A stretch of DNA of 64,000 nucleotides, taken from NCBI GenBank assembly GCA_030272155.1, contig CP126197.1, forward strand, positions 3,712,001-3,776,000, given 5' to 3'. Both the position numbers and the translations under genes were made by a program. This stretch comes from Tetradesmus obliquus. Lineage: Eukaryota > Chlorophyta > Chlorophyceae > Sphaeropleales > Scenedesmaceae. Positions 57,153 to 64,000 of the stretch are shown here, one piece after another. Under the pieces are notes generated by a model. The model did not search any database. It saw nothing but the letters and a program-made list of their open reading frames with translations, and was not told the origin of the DNA. Each line of letters opens with the position of its first letter. The stretch's first letter is position 1.

Positions 57153-60100
57153 CAGGTGGGCAAGCAGGACACGCTGATGTTCTACCTCTCTACAATGCTG
57201 GGCACCACAGGTGCGGCAGCCGCCAAACGCACTCCTGCTGCAGCCCCAATGCTGACGTGGTTTGAGTGAATTGCTGCAGCCTAATACCCCTGCTTCTGTC
57301 TCCCCTACCACACATGATCAGCACCTCACCGTGCGCAGCATCCCCTCTGCTTCAAGGAGGACAGCATCCCCCTTAAAAAGAAAAATCCACAGCCAGCAGG
57401 CCCCTGGGGGCTCAGGAACTTTATTGATATCCGTCCCTCTCAACAACCTCTTTGGTGATCCGCGCATGTGCTTGCAGGACAAGATCACATGCTGCTGCTG
57501 CCTTGCCAAACACATCATGAGCATGCACTGTCCGCAGCGTTCCCTCTGCTCAACAACCTATCTGCTGATTGGCGCATGTGCTTGCAGGACAATGTCACAT
57601 GCTGCTGCTGCCTTCCCAATCACATCATGAGCAGGCCCTGCCTGCAGCATCCTCTCTGCTCCACGACTGGCCATCCAACCGCCGCTGCCTTTGCTGCCGG
57701 CATTCCCTTTTTTGCTTGCAGGAGGATCTCACCGCCTGCTAGAGATGCTTGGGCTTCAGCAGTCAGTGCGCAGCAACGCCATCATCACCTGCTACTACGT
57801 CGCAATCCAGCTCTTTGCAGGCATGCATGGCTTCCGCATGGGCTACGCAAACGGGCTCTTCTTTTTGGTGCACGAGGGGTTTGATGGGGTTACCTCGCTG
57901 GTTGATACACTGCTGGACTGGCTCGTGCTGCTGCCGACACGGCCCCAAGCTACATGCAACAGGTGTGAGGCCTTTGGCAGTGTTAGCAGCTGCAGCGGCA
58001 GCAGCTGTGGTGCGTTGGCGGCCCTGTAGTAGTTTGCAGATACCCTCAGCACCATTATACATGCTGAACTCTGTAAGGACCAATCATGCATGCATATGCA
58101 GTGCTTGGTTGCTGTGCCTGCAGCTGATCAAAGCGTTGACTACAAGCATTCTAATCCTGTCTATCTATCTCTGTCTGCGCTGTGCTGCATTACTGTGCTG
58201 CAGCTGCCCCGGAGTCAGCCTGTACATTACAGTGCTGCTGTGGTCTGGCGCAGTCATGCCACTGTACGTGTTGTTTGTTTTGGAGCAGGCAGCATATGCC
58301 CGCTACACAACAACGCGCAGCACAACACAGCAGCCGCCGCAGCAGCAAACTCAAAGCCTGGGCAGCGGCGCGCAGCAAGTAGCTTTGGACGCGCCCTCCG
58401 GCAATGCAGAGCAGCAGGAGCAGCAGCGGCACAGCAACGCTGCAGCATTACAAGCAAATCCCCAACAGCAGCAGCAGCAGCAGGGCGGCAGCCGATGCCG
58501 GTGGCATTGCTTCACGTCACTTCCAGCACATGACTTTTCGGACGTCCTGCCGCCGCATCTGCAGCTGCCGCAGCAGCTGACAGATGCTCTGCAGCAAGAT
58601 GCTCAAAAAGGCAGCCTTCTCACAAGGTGGACGCTGCACCTGCTGGTACTGATTGCGGGGCTGTTGCTGTGTTGGTGCATTGCCACCCTCGGCACGGAGT
58701 TGCTCCGGCATTCCCTGACATCTGCTCAGCTTGAATACCTGTGCCCGCGTGGCCCCAGAGTGCCATTCCTAATAGCTGCCCAGGTGTATGATGCGTGACA
58801 TCGTAGCCTGCAGCTCTGTTTGTTTCTGCTCTGCTGCTGCAGTACACGCTGTATGCTGGTCAGTCAAATGCCGTGCTGCATGTGGAGGGAACCAGGGGAG
58901 GTTTTGTACTTAGCGACATTCGCATGACAGGATCCTGCAGGGGTTTTGCAACGTAGTTACTACCCCTCTTCTACACAAGAGGGAGGGGAGGGGGGGAGTC
59001 ATATGAGTGCCGTTTCTGATAGCGGCCCAGGTCTATGACGCGTGACATCGTATCCTGCAGGGGAAGTTTTGTACTTAGCGACATGCGCAGGATTAATGGC
59101 CAGGGCGAGTTTGGTGCGAGGTCAGCCACGTGGCGGGTGATATGAGTGTGTGTCAGTCAAGGTGGTGGCAAACTTGTAGCTGTGTTTGGAACGTCTGAGG
59201 AACTTTTTGAAGCGGTATGCATCCTGGCTGATGTAGTAAAACAAATTACAGGAGACTCTGTTGGGAACAGCAGCAGCGGATGGGTGTTTAGCCGCCGGGC
59301 GTTGCTGGACGTGTTTGGTTTGGCGCTAGCTTGTTGAAAGCAAAGCGTCGTGCGTCATCCAACATTCGCCTTTCTTGTGGCCGCAATCTTGCATGCTAAT
59401 AGCTCATGCAAGCACAAGGATGGGTGTGCACTATGCGCTGATATCAGGGTGCACACGGGTACGGTGGTGGCAGAGGCCATGCTGTGACAGTGTTTGAACA
59501 GGTGCTGCTTGTGAGAGCGCAGCAGGCTGATCTTGTGTTCTGAATACTGTGACAGAGCCGGTCAGCAAGGATTGTACACAGCAGCATTTGCATGTTTTGC
59601 GTCTGCTGGTGTTGCATATGCACTGCAGTGCTGCCAAGACCAGCAGCAGCACTCTTCATCGTGGTCGCTGCTGCTGCATGTAGCCTGTCGTATGGCAGTG
59701 TGCTGAACAAACTGCTTGAGCCTGTGTGCAGTAGGCAGTACATGCCAGGTGACGTGCGCGTGTACATGCACGTACATGCAGATAGTGTGTGCACACGCAT
59801 GCAGATAGTGCATGTGCATGTGGATAATGTGTGCATGTGCCTGGCAGTTCCCTTTTTGTTCACCAGGCAGCGCTGGCAGGGTCTTTGGACATATATATTT
59901 TTTGTTACCAGGGCAAGTGATGTGATCATGTGCATGTGCAACACATTTGACAATGCAAGGCATGACTTTACACTTGCCTGATGTACCGCACAGGCATAGC
60001 ATAACCCTGCACTGTGCATGAACAGGATCTGTTCTGCAAACACCATGCATGTGCGTCTTTACTGACCCCTGCGCCAGACGCTCACAAAATGCAGTGCCGC

Positions 60101-60617
60101 GGGCCCATACTATGGCTAGTAGCATTCTGTTTTTTTTACCAGCCAGATACACATTTGTGCTAAGGACAGCTGCGCGGCGCATCCAGCAGGCCGGCAGCAC
60201 CGTGCTGCAGGTGACCTGCCACGGTAGGGAATGATTGGTGCCAATGCTGCAGCTGCGTGCTGTGTTGGCTGCACATGTTCTCTTGTGTTTGTTTAATCAA
60301 CTGCAAACTGTGCTGGAGGCTGCATGCATACAACTACTACGTAGTTGCTCATCGTCTGATTGGGTCATGTGTTGGGTGCCTGATCGTGCTTGCTCCTTCC
60401 ATCTCAGTCTGCTGACGTCAGCGTCGACGTTACTTTGGCCTGTGCCTTCAGGGTTGACCTCATCGACGCAGTCAATGCCCGTGATTGGGCAGTATGCGAA
60501 AAGGCAACTTTAGTCAGTAACGCAGTGACGGCATGGCAGCTTTTTGAGCATCATGTGCATGTCTGGCAGCGCAATGTACAGCAATGTTTTGGTGGCTGGG
60601 AAAGCAGGCTGCCCTGA
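55620..60617 (+). CDS. Unrecognised multi-pass membrane protein
   Basis: I do not recognise the family. Ten exons join in phase to 567 aa: 55620-55726, 56003-56158, 56604-56670, 57156-57210, 57722-57962, 58102-58783, 58843-58858, 59629-59730, 60143-60210, 60408-60617. Hydrophobic spans: AWWVLYTVMTVVG, AAIVVALLLLFVKLCL, AAIVFVFHLILTTL, AIITCYYVAIQLFAGM, LTTSILILSIYLCLR, VSLYITVLLWSGAVMPLYVL, LLVLIAGLLLCWCIATL and ALFIVVAAAACSLSY. A Q/T/S-rich loop lies within exon 6. The C-terminus (LRTAARRIQQAG, VDLIDAVNARDWAVCEKATL) looks soluble. A TGTAA lies about 63 nt after the stop. The joins through the 16-nt exon 7 (donor GTCAGT) and exon 8 are the weakest; the protein could end in exon 7 at 58956 instead. 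Confidence 0.55.
56586..56602. repeat. Telomere-like CCCTAAA motif in intron 2
   Basis: AAACCCAAAACCCTAAACCC resembles two units of the plant-type telomere repeat, just upstream of the exon 3 acceptor. Two units can arise by chance. Confidence 0.4.
56645..56935 (+). repeat. Exon 3 end copied twice around CAG/CAT tracts
   Basis: PFRHATE plus donor GTGAGGCAGCATGCTC (genuine exon end 56670) recurs with ends at about 56790 and 56922. Between copies lie TCATCATCA and long GCA/CAG runs (about 56714-56767 and 56846-56898), each ending GCAGGCCCTTC. The unit is 120-132 bp. Confidence 0.9.
57113..57155 (+). repeat. CTG tract at exon 4 acceptor
   Basis: About 13 CTG units lead directly into GGCAG, the acceptor of exon 4. 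Confidence 0.85.
57430..57665 (+). repeat. Tandem intronic repeat with acceptor-like CTTGCAG
   Basis: A unit of about 115 bp containing CAACAACCT, GCGCATGTGCTTGCAGGACA and ATCACATGCTGCTGCTGCCTT occurs twice, with a partial third. GCTTGCAG matches the genuine exon 5 acceptor at 57714-57721, so these look like copies of the intron 4 tail. Confidence 0.7.
59005..59100 (+). repeat. Copies of exon 6 end and exon 7 region
   Basis: About 59009-59048 repeats the exon 6 end (VPFLIAAQ) and its donor from 58760-58803. About 59059-59090 repeats sequence from about 58899-58935, just after exon 7 (TTTTGTACTTAGCGACAT). Both are in the following intron. Confidence 0.75.
59755..59850. repeat. Tandem TGCAGATAGTG and TGCATGTG units
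   Basis: Several ATGCAGATAGTG- and GTGCATGTG-like units occur in an intron of the membrane-protein gene, giving alternating purine-pyrimidine sequence. Confidence 0.6.
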
Positions 60618-60679
60618 TCTGCAGGGAGGGGCGGCACCACGTAGTGCAAAGGGGACACTGCGTGCCTTTGCAAATTGCT

Positions 60680-60684
60680 TGTAA
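60680..60684 (+). terminator. Candidate poly(A) signal for membrane-protein gene
   Basis: TGTAA lies about 63 nt after the stop at 60615-60617, which supports that exon as the true 3' end. Confidence 0.5.
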
Positions 60685-61054
60685 CGCTGACATGTTGTTG
60701 CACTGTTGTGGCGGGTAGGGCAGGCAGCCTGCTAAGTTAGCTTGGTGTCCTCTACATGTATGATAGGAAAAAATATATGATCAGTGACACATGTAACAGA
60801 TCCATCCTGACACCTCCATAGACACAACATCCCTTTGCAGCTGTACAAGATCAATGGACATAACCATACCCTGCTGCTGCAGCAGCAGCAATAGCAACCC
60901 TGACACGTGCTACAGCCAGTTGCACAACAGGACTCCTGCGACCCTGGCAAATCAGCCGCTGCGGCTGCCAGCTGTGCACATGCAAGCGCTATGCAGCTGC
61001 TGCAGCCCGCACTGCAGCTGCCGCACAGCTGTACATACATACTATGCAGCAGCA

Positions 61055-61235
61055 GCAATTGCAACAGCGCAAAGATGCTGCTGGTGCTGGCGATGGCAAT
61101 ACAGCCGACCGTGCCAGCGCTATGCAGCATCTGCAGGCTGCAGCGCAGCCACATACATACTCAGGCACTGCAGCAGCAATTGCTACAACGCTCAGATGCG
61201 GGTGCTGGCCATGGCGCTGAAGATCAGGCTGTCAA
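61055..61235 (-). repeat. Two copies of AXR1 last-exon end in its 3' UTR
   Basis: The stretch around the AXR1 stop (plus strand TACAGCGCAAAAATGCTGGT, at 61347) recurs in altered form at about 61062-61105 and 61184-61232, with the same CATACATACTATGCAGC-type flank. Spacing is about 120-160 bp. Confidence 0.75.
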
Positions 61236-61345
61236 AAGCGCAGAAGTTGCGCAGTAGCTGGCAGCTGCAGCTGCCTAAAGTCACAAAGTAAAACTGCTGC
61301 CGCAAAGCTACATGCATACTATGCAGCCGCTGCGGCAGCAGCTTG

Positions 61346-61834
61346 CTACAGCGCAAAAATGCTGGTGGTGCTGGCCATGGCGTTGTAGATGAGGCTGCCG
61401 CTGAATGGCACAAACTGCTGAGTGAGCAGCTTGATGGCTTCCTGAGCAGCCATGCCTCCCATGACTGAGGCCACCACATGAAGCTCCGCAGCACCCAGCC
61501 TGCACAGCATTCAATAGAAGATAGATCAAAGGCAGCAGCAGAGCAGGGTTGGGCAGGAAGCGTGCATGTCATAGGTTCAAACAGCGCAGCGCAGAAAGGT
61601 AGTGGGTAGGCTTCCAACACTAGTTCACACACCACATAGTATAACAAATGACAACTTTGTAACATGTCATCCTGCTCACCTGCACATCTCCGCCACGTAG
61701 TCGTCCTGCACCTGCCCCGATGATGCCCCAAGCTCGCCCAGCAGCTGCTGCGCGGCCTGCTTCAGCAGCGGCACGTCATCCTCAACAGTGCTGTCATGCG
61801 CCCCGGGGTAGCGCCCGTGCGTGGCCGCAAACCT

Positions 61835-61870
<36 letters not shown>

Positions 61871-62798
61871 GCGGCAGCACGCCAGGCGCTGTTGGTGACT
61901 TGGCGCTGTTGCCTGCTGGTGCAACTGCAGACAATGAAGCTTTGCTCAAAATTGTACTGTCAGTACAATCCCATCCTCGACACACATCTCACACCTACAT
62001 CTCACATCTCCCTACTAACCAAACAAAGTTGCAGCTGCCTTGTGACCAAACCACGGCCTGGCAGACACATACGTAAGTACACAAACAGCACCATTGCCCA
62101 CCTGTCACAGGCCCGCAGCAGCAGGTACAGGTTGGCGTTGGCTGCGCTGCCTTCCTCAGACAGGGCAGCAGCCAGGCTGGCGCCGCGCCCTGCTGCTGCA
62201 TCGCTGCTGCACTCCTCCGCAAGCGTGCGGTACCTGCATGCCAGATACAGTGCGATCAATGCAGTAATATGTTGCAATTTGTAGTGTTATCTTCCCAAGT
62301 GCAGTCAGCTGAACTGCATCGCTGCTGCACTCCTCCGCAAGCGTGCGGTGCCTGCATGCCATGTGAACATTGAGCAAGAATTATATGCAATCAGGGAGCA
62401 AGCTGCAGCTGCTGCAGACATAGAACTTAGCTATGAAGGATAGCTGCCCTGTGTTGCAGCGTTGCGGCGTTGATAGCTTGCTGACACAGGCCATCGACAT
62501 GCACAAGCCAAAACGCTGCAACACGCAGCAGCAACACCGCACAAACACAGCACGCACCAGCAGCAAACTCCAACAAACCTCTTATGCTACCAACATACGC
62601 AGCAGCAGCAGCAGCAGCAGCGCGCACCTCACAACGCGGATGTTGCGTGCGTTGCGGCAGAAGTGCCGCACATCACTGCTGGCTATGGCACGGCCTGGGC
62701 TGCCCAGTGCCCCCAGCAGTGCTGCCAGGTGGCCCTCTACTGCTGCCACATCAGCATCAGCCTGCCGGCGGTACAGCCGCTGCAGCTGCAGGTACAGG

Positions 62799-62836
<38 letters not shown>

Positions 62837-63185
62837 GTGATGACGCAAAGTAAAGAGCAGCATGAGGTGATATATGCATGGTTGTAATTAGGATGTTGCG
62901 CGTTGACAATGACAAGCAAGAGCAATGCGCGTGTTGCCCCTCCAGCCACCTCAGCTACCTGTCCAGCACGCAGGCGATCACATTCACACCACCTACCTTC
63001 AAGACCCCCACGAATCACGAGCACAGCACACATTACGGCCCTACAGCGTACTGGCTGTGCCACATGTACTCAACACATATAAACACAGCCACACTGCTCA
63101 TCCAACACATACACTCACTCTGTTGTGGCGTGCATGTCTGGGATGTTGCCATCCAGCGGCAGCCGGCCTCCACCCTCGCTAGCCT

Positions 63186-63223
<38 letters not shown>

Positions 63224-63367
63224 GGTGATCCACTAACAGCTGCAGTGTGCCACACATGTCTTCTGCCAGCATAACATCCATCCGTCTACACAGCAATAGC
63301 TTGCTTCTGGCCCATCTGCTGCTGTCACTGCGGATGCCTTGTGACGCTGCCACTGCCACTGTCGCCG

Positions 63368-63411
<44 letters not shown>

Positions 63412-63522
63412 ACTCACCACAAATTTGCGGAGCGCTGCCACCAGCAGCCAGAAGTCTGGGGTTGAGGGTTCCAGGTTTTGCGCCTTGGGGTCTTCCAGGA
63501 TGACCCGCACCTCAGATGCTGC

Positions 63523-63563
<41 letters not shown>

Positions 63564-63859
63564 GGCATCAGCAATGGCACACAGCTGCACGATGTGCAGG
63601 CCTCCTTGTCACAAGCTTGTCGACAGTGCTAGCTGTAGGTCAGGCACTTGAGCAGCTGGATGCATTTGTGGTGGCATGTTTGTTGCTAAAAATCACACAC
63701 CTGCTACAGGCAGTGTGCAGTAAAAATGCTGCATGCATGAACAGTTTTGATCATTGTAATCAAATGCATGTACTCGGTGCTTGCTGCAGGCCTCACGTGT
63801 GTTGGGGCGTGTCCAGGCATGGAAGGCTGACTTGAGTGCCTCGTCAAAGTTCTCCTCCT

Positions 63860-63898
<39 letters not shown>

Positions 63899-64000
63899 GT
63901 GATGCCGCCAGCATCATGCGTGGAGGGTGGCTGCAGATACCCACTTGCAGCCTCACAGAAGGTGCTAGAGGGCCGCCCGAGCCACAGCAGCGCACACCGC
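61346..64000 (-). CDS. AXR1: NEDD8-activating enzyme E1 regulatory subunit, C-terminal part
   Basis: AXR1/NAE1 pairs with ECR1/UBA3 to activate NEDD8, which modifies cullins and so controls SCF ubiquitin ligases. Seven exons in the window, read leftwards: 63857-63797, 63518-63418, 63183-63119, 62798-62628, 62233-62102, 61832-61680, 61499-61346; 278 codons, all phases agree. Landmarks: EENFDEALKSAFHAW; VRVILEDPKAQNL and PDFWLLVAALRKF; LPLDGNIPDMHATT; LYRRQADADVAAVEGH; HFCRNARNIRVVRYRTLAEE; LYLLLRACDRFAATHGRYPG; DDYVAEMCRLGAAELHVVA; GGMAAQEAIKLLTQQFVPF; ending SLIYNAMASTTSIFAL. The N-terminal adenylation half is beyond the right edge. Five of the exons have CTG runs against their acceptors. Confidence 0.9.
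61834..61870 (-). repeat. CTG tract at AXR1 acceptor
   Basis: Sense-strand (CTG)n ends at the acceptor of exon 61832-61680. Similar tracts lie at 62799-62836, 63184-63223, 63519-63562 and 63858-63896 before other AXR1 exons. Confidence 0.85.
62300..62365 (-). repeat. Copy of AXR1 exon start plus acceptor
   Basis: About 50 bases from the start of exon 62233-62102 (RTLAEECSSDA) and its acceptor recur at about 62315-62358 in the upstream intron. Confidence 0.85.
63368..63411 (+). repeat. CTG microsatellite inside AXR1 intron
   Basis: About 14 CTG units on the plus strand lie just after the AXR1 donor at 63418. On the sense strand this is CAG, the opposite of the acceptor-side tracts. Confidence 0.85.

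Larger units (their letters stand above)
60618..61345. other. Convergent 3' region, membrane protein and AXR1
   Basis: There is no separate gene. It contains the plus-strand TGTAA at 60680-60684 and, nearer AXR1, two copies of the AXR1 last-exon end. Small open frames over the copies are by-products of the repeat. Confidence 0.55.

Noticed and set aside
59146-59337. Frame containing LVAVFGTSEELFEAV
   Set aside because: It looks protein-like, but no phase-compatible donor or acceptor joins it to the membrane-protein exons, and it falls in the proposed intron 7. It may be a missed exon.
1-64000. Transposons, tRNA, rRNA or viral insertions
   Set aside because: I saw no transposase, reverse transcriptase, capsid or long terminal repeat signature and no RNA gene I could support by eye. 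A tool-based scan could still find small ones.

Overview
This window is nuclear DNA from a green alga. The signs are plant-type enzymes split into many short exons with GT-AG introns, a chloroplast-targeted lysine enzyme, an arginine-rich plant-type tandem CCCH protein, CAG/CTG and GCA triplet tracts in exons and introns, Q/A/S-rich proteins and TGTAA poly(A)-type signals. A chlorophycean relative of Scenedesmus or Chlamydomonas fits best (inference). I built the exon models by hand from homology, splice signals and reading phase. In the completed models every junction keeps the frame; unresolved exons are flagged.

Layout. 1-2467 (-): 5' part of phospholipid:diacylglycerol acyltransferase (PDAT), running off the left edge. 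2791-6205 (+): dihydrodipicolinate synthase. 7932-10370 (-): 3-hydroxyacyl-CoA dehydratase (PAS2/HACD). 10790-13688 (+): a mitochondrial K+/H+-exchange-related (Mit_KHE1) protein. 14586-17495 (+): an RR-TZF CCCH zinc-finger protein. 17496-20892: no recognised gene. 20893-23410 (+): exons of an unrecognised protein that may be the 5' part of the next gene. 23423-40408 (+): a 22-exon, about 3,415-residue NLR-like protein with SAM, helical, NB-ARC, TPR and Q/A-rich regions. 42998-44310 (+): POLE3/DPB4 histone-fold protein. 44311-52394: no recognised gene. 52395-53892 (-): a cyclin. 55620-60617 (+): an unrecognised multi-pass membrane protein. 61346 to beyond the right edge (-): AXR1/NAE1, regulatory subunit of the NEDD8-activating enzyme.

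Two things stand out. The first is the giant NLR-like gene. Its NB-ARC keeps the overall order of the domain but has lost the P-loop lysine, the Walker B acids and the MHD aspartate, and it ends in a single-exon prion-like tail of about 1,780 residues. The second is that at least seven genes here carry tandem, decayed copies of one exon end together with its own splice site. The copies lie inside the neighbouring intron, or in the 3' UTR for AXR1. (CTG)n tracts on the sense strand also abut many splice acceptors.

PDAT and HACD both act in ER lipid synthesis, but the genes do not otherwise form a pathway. Divergent pairs (PDAT/DHDPS, HACD/KHE1) share short intergenic regions that are probably bidirectional promoters.
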